Positions 32,338 through 45,156 are shown, numbered from the stretch's first letter. The stretch: DNA of 64,000 nucleotides from Eretmocerus hayati (GCA_029851415.1 CM056743.1:65502186-65566185); one strand, 5' to 3'. Notes: generated by a model from the letters alone, not told the origin. A program made the numbers and translations.

Positions 32338-33239
32338 CTGGCAGCAGTGGAAACATGTTGGAAATGAATCTGATCTGCTGTTGTTCACTACAGCTGGAAT
32401 TTTGTGTGAAGCTAGATTGTCCTTGAAAGATTTCAAAAAACTTTGCTGCAAGCTGTTTGGTGGGGGAAAACGAATGCTGCAGCTCCTGAGTGTACTTACC
32501 CAGTCTATCTATCCATCTATTGACTGCATTCCGCAACTGTATTCTTCTCCACTCGGATGCAGAAATGTATACACCGGAGTGAATTTCGACGCTAGATCAG
32601 GATTCAACATTATTTTTCACATAGGAAATCTCCCAAAGTGTTAATCTTACAATTCTTTTACACTCTACGGATCTCAGTAGAATTCTACGTCAAAAAGCTA
32701 GATACCAACAGCTTCGGCTGGCATCGATCTGTAGGTGACGGAGTCGATTTTGAGAATTTGAGTCTCTACATTGACAAGCAAAACATCTCCCCTAGGATTC
32801 TAAGGGTGCTGTGTAAGAACTCAAGGCTATATGGAGGCGAATTCCGATTTAAATAACTTTTTGAGCAGTCTCTCGTGGAGTCCATTCTCACTGAATGATT
32901 TATCAATGATCTCTGTTAGGAATCTCTGAACTTCGTACGAGATCTGTTAATCGTCATAGTCGTTGGATTTCGTACACGTTCTCCAACTTCAATGAACTCA
33001 AATGAGTTATTGGTTCATGTACAACATTTCACCGAGTTGTTGAAACGTAGTGTGGCAGCTTTGCGGTTGAGTCGCGAGCCCGCATACAGAATGCCTGGGT
33101 CCAAGCCTAGGCCTTTAAACGTCTCCCATTGCAATTTCATTTCCGCAAGTCAATTCATGATGAACTATCATGAACTTTATGCGATATTCGGGATGGATAT
33201 TAAAAACGCACGACCATATCACTGGGCGGCCCCTACGAA
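32338..33239. other. unassigned intergenic sequence
   Basis: Short open frames on the plus strand (32381-32644, 32638-32856, 32992-33258) show no recognised domain. No element boundary was identified. Confidence 0.45.
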
Positions 33240-33545
33240 GACTAGTCAATTTTTCTAGATGATTAGCACGTTCTGCCGTCTCACACGAGAAGTAGTACAT
33301 TTCGGCTTAACCACGAAAACTAACACGTTTGGCGTATACCAGTACATTTCAAAACTCGCACGGAAACTAGCACATTCCCAAAAAGTATTGCATTTCGGCA
33401 TTCCACACAAAGACTAGCACATTTCAGAAATCAGTACACGAAGACTAGCACATCCCAACTAGCACATCCGCACTAGCACATCCCAAAATTTGAGGCGGAA
33501 ACTATCACATTTGTGTATTTCAGACGAGAACCAACACTTTTTGTT
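33240..33545. repeat. degenerate ACTAGCACAT tandem array
   Basis: Five exact ACTAGCACAT copies within 116 bp (33366, 33413, 33444, 33458 and 33472) sit in a longer stretch of variants such as ACTAACACGT, AGTAGTACAT and ACTATCACAT, alternating with CGAAA or TTTC spacers. Unit length varies from 14 to about 47 bp. Looks like a decayed minisatellite. Confidence 0.65.
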
Positions 33546-35575
33546 ATAACGAAAAGTACCATTTACAAGAATGAGTATGACTATCCTGATCTGACTACAC
33601 TGATCTGACCCCGGTTGGGATCAGATCGGCGGTCAGATCGGAATTTCACTTTGCGTGTCCAAAATTTCCTGGCGATGTTGCCGGTCGGAATAAGGACTCT
33701 GCATTGTGAATGATACGACAAACAACACCCACATGCACTACACCACAAAATTCATGAATATTCATAATTCCTGAGCGCTAAGAGAATCCTGATTACTCGC
33801 GCATCGCGCAAAAGGTCCGTTGATGGCCGTATCAGGAGGGGGTCCCCAGGGCCTCCAATGGGATGCCGATAATACACACACGCTCGGCTTCGAGCCCAAA
33901 ACACATAAAATCCTGCTCAGAGCCATCATCCGCGCGTTTCAGACGTTATCGTGGGCTGTCTGATGTTCCAATCAATCCAGAACTTGACAGAACTCTAGAA
34001 TAATCAACAAATAGTGTTGATGGTACTTATTCGCGTAGTTTACACCTTACCTTGGGCTGGGGGTACTCTGGACAGGATCATGATTCTAGGGTCGAATATG
34101 TTAGAGACAGTCTTGTCACTAAGATCAACATAGATGATTCATTTGAATGAACGTATTCATGCAACTAAGTACATGATCGTTCATGTGTTACCGGCACTTT
34201 TGCCACTCGGCCAGATACAATTCACTTGGCAACGGCACCTTGCCACTGAATACTATTCGGCACATTCACCACTAATACATTGGCCTTCGCCAAACAACCT
34301 GGTTCCAGGAGCCCTTGATACACGTCCACCAGGACACGGCCGTCCCCCGCCACCCGTATTTGATAGCGGGGATCGTATCATGAGAATATGCAGCGCAGGC
34401 ACGAACGTGCGTAGCGCGTCGTAGCGCTTGCTTATCGTATGAATTTTTCCAAGCATTCTATATGACAAATCTATGCATGATCAATTTTCAGCCCCTCCAT
34501 TCACTTTTTCCCAAACGTATAACTTGGCGAAAATGAGGTTGTCCCCCAGGACTGATTGATTCCCACGAGGCTTTTACAGTAATGATGAGCAATCATTCCA
34601 ATCAACTGTATAACACAGTCTCAACTCTTGAAAGAAATGGAATAAACAAGAAACCATGTCGATTATTTTTCGAACAAGGCCAGGATCTTCAGGATTAGAA
34701 CAGGATAGAGATAGAATGATTTCGTTTCACCTCAATCTGATGTATTCGTATGATACAACTCGCGCAATTTTTCGGGGTCTTTCTTCTTTGTCATTTGTGG
34801 AATCAAAAATTTGAAATGATTAAATGAAAGAAATGAAAGACAAAAGTCAAAAACGTTGATATCGATGTTTCAAACTTGATATTTTTCTATTAGAATGTAG
34901 AGCGAATCACTCGTTGGTCTCTCGACAATGATATTATAATGAATGATATGATAATAAAAATTGAGAGCATGACATTTGTTTTTGCCGGTGATATTATCTA
35001 GGATCCGGGATGCTCAGTGAAGAGAGAATAGGCAGATAATTCTCAGCAATCACTGATATAATATTATGCCTTGTAACGAGTACATCATCAAGGTATTGGA
35101 GGGTATGCGGCGTGTGCACGAAGACTGACTGCATCGGAGCAAAGTCGGTGGCGTATAGCCGAGCGGCTGAATGTCCATGTATAGACGGCAGGTAGGATCT
35201 ACTGCAGGTTGAGTATATCTTCTGCCGGTTGAGCGTCTACTGCCACTTGGCGATGGCGCTAATGTGTGCGTGAATGTATGTGTGCTGTCGCGAACATTAT
35301 TTTATCGGTGCTTCATAAACATCCTCCCACCTCGAGAGAAAAATATATTGCATTGAAATAAACGAAGGATTTCATTAAAAAAGTGGAAAAAATAAGGGTT
35401 CACTTGTAGTGATAAATATATAGTCATCATCCAATTTCACCTCGAGGGAATAATCAAAACTATTCACTGATTTCAAGAATAGAAAATCAAAAATTGATCA
35501 TAATAGTAAATATTCAATTCATGGTTGACTTTGTGCACTTCACTTCTGAATCACTCGGAAGCACATTTCACTCAT
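33546..35575. other. unassigned intergenic sequence
   Basis: Includes a GATCTGAC/GTCAGATC-rich palindromic patch (33590-33645) and otherwise AT-rich sequence. A tRNA-Ser/Leu-like D-arm string near 35158 lacks a proper T-arm and was not accepted. No gene was recognised. Confidence 0.5.
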
Positions 35576-36878
35576 CTATTTCTGTCGGTTGCAATATACT
35601 TGACGATTTCGTGTAACTGAGTTCTTGAAGTGAGGTAGAACTTGATGTGAACAACATATGACCATCCAGCCAGGAGCAATCTTGATCATACAGCCGTTGC
35701 TGGGGCCCACTGTTCCAAAGTTGTGGGACCGTTTGAGTAATAATTTTCTACTGATGAAGAGGTTATATGTTGTCGTCAGTACTCGTGTTTCTGATGAGCA
35801 AGACAAATGATTCGTCTGATATACTGACATGAGCTGGTATTAGGGCATTTGAATCGAAGAGACCATCACTGAGGGGTATGAGAGACCTGGAGTTGAAACA
35901 TGTCTCGGCTTGGTCGAGGACTGTCGTGAATTCCTCCAAGGTGAGTATTGTTTCTCCCACTACCCTCTTTAGGTGGTTTTTCACTTTCTTAACCCCTGGT
36001 TCCCAAATTCCTCCAATATAAGGCACGGGGTGTAGATAAGGACACAGGTCCGTATCCAATCTTCTAAGGGACCGGGAGATGAAATTGAGATCTGGCAAAT
36101 CTTCAAGGATGCAAAATCCAGGATCCTTTGGTTTCTCAGTAGAATATACTATACGTGTGTCAATGCCTGTGCGATTCGAAGCAATCTTGAAATAGTAGAC
36201 ACATTTATGCCCATTCCTCGACGAGATTTGTTCACTTGAAAAGACTTCGCGCTCGCATGGAGAACGGGCGAGAATCTCATCAGCTTCGGCACTAGTGCCA
36301 TAGACACATGGAGCTATCATAATCAGCCGATTCGAGTTCGAATTGATATTCACTTCTAATATCGAATGGAACGAAACTTCATAAATAGATGAGTACTGCG
36401 CGCGCTGATCTATGATTCCTCGGATCTCATGTGCAGAATCATGCATGGATTCAGCTGAAATCAGACTGGCAGAGATCAAAAACACATCATAACCAGTATT
36501 TTCATTTAGGATAGAAATAAAATTCACATAGTTCGAATCCAATTCCAGCATTGATGCTGATTTGGTAGGCGGTTGAAAAAGATGAATAGACTTTGGCGCA
36601 TGTTCAGGTATATTTGAACTGTTTGAGTCATCGTTGTCGTGGATAATAGGATGAATATTGCATCGATGTTCATTTGTACACTCTAGAAGAAGATGCTCAA
36701 ATGACAGACTAGTAAGGCATCTATTGAGTGGATATATAAGGTTCTCTCCCTCGGGCACTGATTTGGCCTCAAGGATATTGCACGGTAGCGAAAGATGAAA
36801 ACCCTCGTCGAACGAGCAGGAAAGCTGCGGAATAGTTTGGTAGGCACATATATCGTATGACCATTTTAAGGTGGACAC
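35576..36878 (-). pseudogene. decayed BEL/Pao-type integrase inside a 371-codon open frame
   Basis: The minus-strand frame 36878-35763 is open for 371 codons. Its last 80 or so codons match the BEL/Pao integrase C-terminal pattern: PYIGGIWEPGVKKVKNHLKR, VVGETILTLEEFTTVLDQ, CFNSRSLIPLS and ALIPAHVSI (compare the family pattern FGGLWE..VK..K.HL..V.....LT.EE......E..LNSRPL). The usual catalytic DDE residues upstream are not evident. A related frame (35830-35576) may hold decayed downstream coding. The N-terminal 290 or so codons are not recognised, and the first 10 or so lie in the inverted repeat of the neighbouring foldback element. No LTRs were found. Likely a retroelement remnant; an unspliced domesticated gene cannot be excluded. 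Confidence 0.6.
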
Positions 36879-39108
36879 ACCTTGGCATTTTTTTTCTCTG
36901 CAAGGTACAAATTTGATCGAAATTGATTCTTACATGGTTCGACCTTCTGCTTTGGATGGTGAAGTGAACAAATTGAGAAAATGGAAAATTCGATGCGAAC
37001 GGGAAAATTTTTTTCGAAGTATTCAAGAAAAATAACTTTGCGATACGGCATCGTGTAGCTCATCAAATTTTGAGTCCGAAATGACTTGTCTGATAATTTT
37101 TTTATTACTCAATTTTCCAGGAAAACTCATGGAAAAGAGCTGATTTTGAATTCGCCACCACAATTGTCGCAGAGGTTAGACGCTTCACCCGTTCAGCAAT
37201 GTTATTGTTTTGGTGTAATGCCGCGTGCTCTTGTTATTGTTTTGGTGTTTAACCTATGATCACTTGTAGGTTATCCAACCACGGTGTTCACGATGAAAAC
37301 TCGAGATCGAGTGGCAATGATGATCGGCTTTATACCGCTGCAAAACATTAGATGCATTGAGCATGTACTTCTGCAATTTCAAGTACAATTTTAGAAGTTT
37401 CATCGCCCAAATTCTGACTACAAAGTTTGAGAAGTAAAAAAAATCCCAAAATCGTGGCTTTGAGTGCTTCCCACGAGATCAGAATTCTATAAAGTGGTCG
37501 GGTTTTTCGAAAATAACAAACGTGAACCTACTAGAGAATGGTGATGCCAAGCAGGTTTGAATACTGCTTTAGACTTCTGAGCATTTTCTCAATCAGAATC
37601 TCAACACAAAGCCTGAAAGAAGTTTGCATCATAGTTAGACAGATAATGGGCACAACTTAGGACAGTATCTCATGATAGGGGCGTGAATAAATACGCGAAA
37701 AATTGTGGTTTCGACTGTTCAGTTATGATATCAAAGTTCTTGAAAGTGGCTGAGTTTTCGGGAAATTTCAAGCACGAACCTCTCAGAAATTGGTGATACC
37801 AAGCAGATTCGAGTATTGCTCTTCAAGTTTAGAAGTCCTGTCGGATAAAATTTGACTACAAAGTTCGGAAAAGTTTGCATCAATGGTAGATCATAGACAT
37901 GAATTGAACCGGTATCCAGTAGCTGAGGAGTAGGAAAATATTTGACAAAAATTGTGGATTTGACTCCCCCAAACATGATATCAAAATTTTCAAATGTGAG
38001 TGAGTTTTTCTTAAAATTTCAAACTTGAATATGGTTGATATTACGATCTCCAGTAGGTTCACGTGTGGAATGCTTCAAAAATCCTTTGAAAATCATAATC
38101 CCATAGCTAGGCAGTCAGAGTCACAATTTTCAAATAATTTCCTTATACTCTCCAGGTACGGGTTACTGTCGCTTCTCGAACTTACAATTCACTTTGATGC
38201 ATATTCATCTCAGTCTTTGTAGTCAGATTTTAGCTGACAAAACTTCTATAATCAAAATGCAAAAATCGAATCTGCTTGGCATTACCATTCTTTCATGTTT
38301 GCAATTTTCGAAAATCCCACCCACTTAATAGAAATCTGGTCTCGTGGGGAAGCACTCAAAGCAACGATTTTTCGGATTTTCTTTTACTTCTCAAATTTTG
38401 TAGTCAGAATTTGGGCGATAAAATTTCTGAGATTGAGAGCCACCACCTGAATCTGCTCGGCATTACTATCATCTGACAGATTTGAATGCGGCATTGTTCA
38501 AATTTCGATCTACATTAGAGACTTTTGATCGCATGACTACTATACAGTTTTTCACGCATTGTTGTTCTTTTGTACTTGAAATTGCAAGAGTACATGCTCA
38601 ATGCATCTAATATTTTGCAGCGGTATGAAGCCGATCATCATTGCCACTCGATCTCGAGTTTTCATCGTGAACGCCATGGTTGGATAACCTACAAGTGATC
38701 ATAGGTTAAACACCAAAACAATAACAAGAGCACGTGGCATCACACCAAAACAATAACATTGCTGAACGGGTGAAGCGTCTAACCTCTGCGACAGTTGTGG
38801 TGGCAAATTCAAAATCAGCTCTTTTCTATGAGTTTTCCTGGAAAATTGAGTAATAAAAAAATTATCAGACAAGTCATTTTGGACTCAAAATTTGATGAGC
38901 TACACGAAGCCGTATCGCAAAGTTATTTTTCTTGAATACTTCGAAAAAAATTTTCCCGTTCGCATCGAATTTCCCATTTTCTCAATTTGTTCACTTCACC
39001 ATCCAAGGCAGAAGGTCGAACCATGTGAGAATCAACTTCAATCAAATTTGTACCTCGCGAAGAAAAAATGCCAAGGTGTGTCCACCTTAAAATGGTCATA
39101 CGATATAT
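36848..39108. mobile_element. foldback-like element with long inverted arms
   Basis: 2,261 bp whose two ends are inverted copies of each other. The outer arms, about 36848-37385 and 38575-39108, align almost continuously, starting ATATATCGTATGACC and passing through GGTGGACACACCTTGGCAT. Inverted similarity resumes for 37390-37560 versus 38269-38450. The centre holds three forward units of about 250 bp starting near 37497, 37746 and 37993, while the right side holds two reverse units (38269 and about 38455). Long arms partly made of tandem units are the hallmark of Foldback-type DNA elements. No transposase is visible. Flanking TA is possible but ambiguous in the AT-rich ends. Confidence 0.8.
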
Positions 39109-39402
39109 ATTTATTATGTACCAGATTTTAGCAAAAGTTGCTATGCATTCTCGAATTCTGACCCAGACTTGGAAATAGGTTGCTGAGCACTTGTAAGTCA
39201 CGACTCAGACTCGACAGATACTTCAACTGTCTTACATCCATTCTTAAATCGTATCTTCGTTGGGCAATTTTCTACTACGGGGCTCTCCGATTCCCTGGGA
39301 AGGACAGAACGTTTTCACTTCTCATATATCTCAAAACGTATAAAATTACATGACAATAATTAAGGAAGTTCATGAAAGGAATGTGTATATATCGGTATAT
39401 AC

Positions 39403-39760
39403 CTTTTCAAACTCCGGCGCTTCTCCTCCTGGATGCACGCATGAGCAGTAACTCCTCTCACTGGCTCTGATCTACAATCTAACTGAGGAGTTTGATCTAT
39501 CGATTCATTTATCAAGCTACTGGGATCAGTAGCATTCAGTTCTGAGGTTGATTGCTGTACATCTCCCGAGAAAAGCAGCTCATGGGCTTTGGTATGACCA
39601 CTTCCCGCCGCCCGTTGACTCATTATTTGAGGGAAGTTGTATTGTACTAGGCTGACATTGTGATTTTTCAGATACTGAATGTTCACTTTGGAACTTTTTA
39701 GTGGTGTACTGACGGTTAACTTCTATGCATACGCCCTGCAATGTACATTTGGGAACATCT
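39403..39760 (-). other. candidate exon downstream of the THAP pseudogene
   Basis: Bounded by a good acceptor (pyrimidine-rich ...TTTTCCAG ending at 39761) and a donor AAAAG/GTATAT (39402-39401). One frame is open for 108 codons (39686-39360), but it does not match the phase left by the preceding THAP exon. Either the exon is decayed or the gene model is incomplete. Confidence 0.4.
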
Positions 39761-39860
39761 CTGGAAAATATAAAAAAATATAGATCAATATTCCCTTCGA
39801 CATTAATGGCTCAACTCACTCAAAAATGTACGCAAACTGTTAGATAATTAGAAAACATAC

Positions 39861-41040
39861 CTTTCCGAATATGATATTATTTTTCGTAGTTCTTGTTTGG
39901 GGGTGGTCTTCATTCTGACCTGATGGTCTTGATGACTGCTCACTTGGCAGCAGCTGTTTATTTTCGTCGATAACATTTGTCACTTGCAATTCACTCACTT
40001 GAATATCTTTACAAGTTGATTGTTCTAATGATGAGGATTTTGATGGATTTGGTTCGATTAGTTCTGGAACTGCATCTGCTCTAAGTAGTCTTCTTGAACT
40101 TGGATGACCTTCATTGGGGCGATAGGAGGAGTCAGAGGAATGATCACTGCAAATGGTTCAAGTTTTTGCGACACATTTCCTGTCAATAGCAGCCAACCAC
40201 TTCTCCTTCAAATTTTCATTTTTCAAAAATCTGTAAAAGGATCGTTAACAATGGCTATATCAAAAAACATGCACCACAAATGTAAATGCAGCTTGTTATC
40301 CAAGCTGGAGAATTGATTAATTGTAACTCTATCAAAATTCATGTAAGAAGTAAGATCTTATTCCACGCCTAGATGCATAGTCGTGCACTTGAGTATATCT
40401 CAATAATTACTGAAAACGTTTTTCTCGAATACTACATGTACACTCGGGCTTTCTATTTTGGGCTAAAGCGAATATTCTTTCCTTATTGTATATATGGTAA
40501 CAAAAAAATTCATTGTCGATGAAAGCACATTGAAATCACCGTTTTCTGGGAATTTAGTTTCTTGCAACTGAAAAAAACCCTGACGTGCATGGGGAAATCT
40601 GGCGACCGATTCGGTTTCTACGTTGAAGAATATATAACAATATCGTATTTCCCTAAATGATAAATTCCAGACTCGAAATTTTGGTCCTCAGAATTATGAT
40701 AATAGACAACATTTTCACACTAGTCGCTAATAATAAAATTTTTACATAAGGAATAATGTATTCGTGGAGTTCCATCTACGAATTCTGGAATACTATGTAG
40801 CAAAATTTTTCAATGAAAATGTATAGGCAAGTAATCGCCAGATACATAACCAGTATACCCATGTAAAAAGACCATAGTCATATGAAAATTTTGAAAAATT
40901 TAGGTGACAAACATCAGCAGTTATGGTCTTATGAATTGCAAGTAAAACTATTTATTATTACAAACTCACTTGTGTAAAAGACGGCTTTTATCCCATGGAT
41001 GTTCGCTTGCTTGACAAACACAACAATGTCGATGCGACAT
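39861..41040 (-). pseudogene. THAP-domain gene, broken
   Basis: Two exons reconstruct most of a THAP zinc finger. Exon 1 (41040-40970) starts at an ATG, encodes MSHRHCCVCQASEHPWDKSR and ends at an AA/GTGAGT donor. Exon 2 (40231-39861), after a TTTTACAG acceptor, encodes FLKNENLKEKWLAAIDRK, the CSDHF half of the C2CH signature and RRLLRADAVPELI, the typical THAP end; its donor is AAAG/GTATG. Phase joins correctly across the intron. Exon 2 has an in-frame TGA shortly before CSDHF and a 1-nt frameshift just after it, so the gene looks dead. THAP domains occur in P-element-type transposases and in host DNA-binding proteins; which one this was is unresolved. Confidence 0.7.
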
Positions 41041-42050
41041 ACTTTGCTCCGATAAATGACATGTAATTGACTGGAATCTTCTTACGCCGATTATTGTACA
41101 CACTCATAGACACTGTCACCGATAGCGAAATGATTATTGAGATAATTATGAACTAAAATGAAGAGCTGAACTCGAAAAATGTTCAGAATCCCGAACGAGA
41201 ACCACGTTGAGGCGTTGGCCAAAATTCGAACGCGTCGGCTGCTCTGCTTCCGAGATAGCAACGGCTGCCTCGTGCTTCTACCGTCCCACCGCCGACACAG
41301 CTTCCCCTCTCCTCAGTGACGTTACGCTCATCAGAAAGAGAAAGCATTCCCAACTCGTTCGTCTCTCTCAAGTTGCGCGGTCACGCCGAAAAGGCAGGCA
41401 CGCCCCCTCTATTGGTACTATCTCTATGGAATGAACATCTAAGGGGAAAAAACGTTGAGATATCAAAATAGGCTGATCTCAAAGCCACTCATTACAGGGC
41501 ACAAAAACTGGTAAAAATCAAATCAATCAGCGTTGACACCCAAGCTTGTTTAAGCCTCCACGTCTATCGCTGGTATTTTTTCTCCAATGTACGCATGAAA
41601 ACGAAGGAAATGTACCCTCGTGAGCTCAAAAAGATGTCTCTGGTTCATTTTGTGAGCATTTTGAGATTTATTGCAAAATCGGTGGAATTTTGCTGATAGC
41701 AACGCGAACACAACACGTAAGAAAACATAGTTCCAGTGAGGTTTTGGGTCATAACAAGAATGCGCCACCAGAGGCATCAGTTTATAAAATTAGCAGAAAA
41801 CGTCAAAATCTCTGTTTTTTGAGAAATTGGTAATTTGCGAATTAAAAAAAATCCTGACGAGTAGGGACAAAGCTGGCAAAGGATTCACTATCTACGTCGA
41901 AAATTACACAAGAAAATCATTTCCCCCCGAACGGATTATTCCGGACCCAGAATTTTGTTCCTCAGTGTAATCGATCCCATAAGCTCACCTCTGTGCGTGC
42001 AAATCGAATCAGATGATAGTTCAATCATTGTCTTTTCTCTTCCCGATTAG
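41041..42050. other. unassigned; possible upstream region of the THAP gene
   Basis: Contains a CpG-rich patch (41190-41420) about 150 bp upstream of the THAP start. No coding region was recognised. A pyrimidine-rich acceptor at 42030-42050 leads into the next exon on the other strand. Confidence 0.45.
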
Positions 42051-42526
42051 ATCGCGACGCTGGGTTACCTAAAATAGACTGTGTTAAGGGAGTTGTTGGA
42101 CAGGAGGATCTTATTTATGTGTCTGGTTATGAGGCATCCCGATTTAGAACGAAATATCCTGATTTAGGTATACCTACACGACAGATCCCTTAGATGGCTC
42201 CTCCAATTTGGGTTTGCCACATATCAAGAGGAAATTTAATCTACCCCTCTGATATTATGTTGAAAGTAGCGATGGCTCTTGAGCCTATATTCGAAGATTT
42301 CCATGACAGTTTCCTCTCTAACTCTGACAAAATTTTCGATCAAGTATCACTTCTAGTGAAGCAAAAAGTGAACAATGAATCTCAGATACCTGACGAGGTT
42401 CTTCTATGTTTGGTTCGTACTCGAACGTATATCAGGTTGAAGGAGGTGAACCAGCAATGGAAAAATGCTTATGACAAGCTCAGGGCCACTCAGAGGACTG
42501 CCACGAATTCCAAATTCTTCTCATGA
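42051..42526 (+). pseudogene. exon resembling the C-terminus of a P-element/THAP9-type transposase
   Basis: A strong acceptor (TTTTCTCTTCCCGATTAG) precedes a frame reading DCVKGVVGQEDLIYVSGYEA, then SRFRTKYPDLG, an in-frame TAG just before 42194, then ICHISRGNL-like (VCHISRGNLIYPSDIML), DEVLLCLVRTRTYIRL and a stop at 42526. The ISRG-G/N-L..PS motif and the later LVRTRT.IRL helix recall the C-terminal region of P-type or related THAP transposases; this is recognition from memory, not an alignment. The in-frame stop and missing upstream exons indicate a remnant. Confidence 0.5.
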
Positions 42527-44975
42527 ATTGCACAAGATGTGCAATCTTTATTGTATTATGCGATGTTTGACGTCATCGAACAGACCTTATCCTTCATACG
42601 AAATTTTATAAATAACCGTTCTTCACGTATTTGGACTGACTACTTCGTAAACATCAATTGCCATCGTAGAAACAAAATTTACAATATTGTTGTTGAATAT
42701 ATCGTTCTAGGGAACAACGATTGATTACTTTGTAAGTATCAATCGTCGCTAAACGTCAGTTATTATTATTGAAATGGAATTTATGTCGTACAAAGAGTTC
42801 ATGGCGTGCCTTTATTGCAGTTATTATAGTGCATTTGAGGTCCATAAAATTTCTTTTAAATTATTTTTCAGAGGTTTGCAATAGTCGAACGATCGATTTG
42901 TGTGTACATTCACAAGTGTCATGATGGAATCTGTGGGCAAGTAGCATGTAGCAAGTTACTTCTCCAATTTCCTCGTAAAAATAATGTGGTCCAGTAACTC
43001 ACTTGCCGTGACTGACCCTGAACCCGGTTCTCCCAACAGTAAGCTATTTGGATTTGAGGGCGATACACTATTTCACGTATAGAAATCATTCATTCACGAA
43101 GCGCAACATAGCAGGTATAACCTGCAGCCCCTGAGATGAGCTTAGAAGCAAATTACGGTTGATATTCTCCATTGCGGGTACCCTGACACTCTTTTCAACA
43201 CTTTGAACGGTTTGGAGATAGAATATACCATATATGATCGATTATTTATATCAAATGGATATTTCAACTCTTTCCATGATATTGAGCAATTCAGGCATAG
43301 CTGTAATCCTCAAATTTCATCAAATGCTTCAGTTCATCCATTCGAGCTCATCGATTCGATGCAATGCTACTCTATTTTAGAATGGCATTCCTGATTCTAT
43401 GTTCGAAACCGCGCATAATCTGTTTCATGGAAATTTTTCCTCACGACTGTGAGTTTGAATACATCAGAATGGTGACATTCTACTCACTAATTATTTAGCA
43501 CAATCCTCCGATAATTTTTCCCCTCCGAAAACTCACCAAAACTTGTGTTCAAGAACGTTCATATCCATCAAACATCCCATCTACATTCCAACACAACCGA
43601 CTCCCGCTCGCGTTCTAATTGGACGAGCGCCCGGGCTGGGGTCAAAATCTGATTGGCTAAGAGCTCACGCTGCACGTGAGCGAACCATATCTCCTCTACA
43701 GCATGTTCGGCGTCTCCTTCCTCTTACCTTCACTGCACCACGCCACTCACGACGTACATGTTTCGGCCTTACACCACCAAATGGCGACGAGTTTTGCTCA
43801 CTACCAGAATCTTAACATCTTAGCGACGGATCTCGACACTGGAGAAATCGTTTTCGTTGTGTGGAAAAATCCCAGTGCAGAATCATGGTTTTGAGCTGAG
43901 ATCTCAGAAAATCTCAAGAGATCAAAGTTGTAGAACGAAAATTTCCCAGGAAGAAAGTTTTGACGAATGCACAATAACTATTCCGCACGTTTAACATGAC
44001 CTTGAATCGGGCTTTCGACGCAACGCTACTAATCTTACTGCAAATTGACAGTCCTCAATTCAGAGCTATAGGCGACCAAGTGCATCGTGAAGAGGACAGG
44101 ATTCCTTTCGAAGTGGCACTATCCTTATCTCTCCAAAAAATAAGCCCTCAGAGCATAGAACCAAAAAGAGAGAAATGAGTGTGTCGAAACGCTGTGCCCA
44201 AAACTGCCGCGATGCGGCGCTCAGAATATGCATCTGCTCAGTCTGAGCTAGCCCACACCGGAAAAGCTTTGCATTCATCGAGATACATCCTACACCATTT
44301 TGGAGGGGATTTCATCTTTTTCGAGATGCACTTGGTCACTTCACCAGAAAATGAACACTGTCAAATGGCAGCGCATCTAACAATGCAACGGTGACGGTCC
44401 CATTCAAACGCATGTGAACCGCGCCCAACGTTTTTCGCCCACTTTCCGACTCGGGTTTTCATTTTCTAGGAAACTCGGGGTCCTCCTTTGACAGAATCTT
44501 ACGATCAACAAATCTGGTCCGAAGTGTTTTTCCTGGGTAATTCATGAAGCTCACGATATTGGCTGAAAACCATAATTTGGCACTAAAAATTGTTACAGCA
44601 TATGAGTTGATTGGAATTCAGGAGATCAACCTCGTAAAATCGATTCAGCGCGTCGAAATACAAAGTTTAACGAGAAGATTCCCCGGGAGAACTGAAGTAA
44701 CTACGGGAGCATCGGTGGGCTCTCAGACTATAAACTCATTCTACGATTCTCAACATGACAATCAATGATCGTCTGCTTCTGCAATGATTTTTGTGGTACT
44801 TAAATGGCGAGAAGAAATTTTGCGCGAGAGGGGTACCCATATATGCCTTGCCGACGAAAAATTATCGCCAAAACGCAACCTTAGTTTCTATTGTGGTCCG
44901 GATTTTCGTCCGATGAGTTAAAAAATCCTCCTAATGAATAATCAAGTATTTCAGATCTAACAATGAGCCCCGACG
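42527..44975. other. unassigned intergenic sequence
   Basis: AT-rich with short open frames; a moderately GC-rich patch lies at 43570-43800. No recognised gene. Confidence 0.5.
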
Positions 44976-45156
44976 CACAGTGGGGCCCGCGCATCTTTCT
45001 AGGGCTCAGCGCCACGCAAATCCTCAACTTATTGCCATGTCCGGGAACGAGGAATGTTACTCTCAGTTATCAGAATATCGTCCGATCCTGGACACGGCGG
45101 TAAGTTGAGAATTTGCATGGCGCTAAGCCCTAAAAAGATGCCCTGGCCCCACTGTG
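44976..45156. mobile_element. 181-bp hairpin MITE with CGACG target duplication
   Basis: Inverted arms of about 75 bp (44976-45050 and 45082-45156) begin CACAGTGGGGC and match through TAGGGCT.AGCGCCA and CTCAACTTA. The element is flanked by direct CGACG (44971-44975 and 45157-45161). It is almost entirely stem with a loop of about 30 nt and no coding capacity. A 5-bp duplication is unusual for hAT (8 bp), so the superfamily is left open. Confidence 0.8.

Noticed and set aside
33240..33545. CRISPR-like array
   Set aside because: Repeats are short, degenerate and unevenly spaced in a eukaryotic context.
35150..35245. tRNA-Ser/Leu-like string (GCCGAGCGGCTGAATGTCC)
   Set aside because: Only a D-arm-like part is present. 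No GGTTCRA-type T-arm or matching acceptor stem was found at the right distance.
39360..39686. 108-codon minus-strand frame as an independent gene
   Set aside because: It sits between good splice sites but is out of phase with the THAP exon and has no recognised domain; reported only as a candidate exon.
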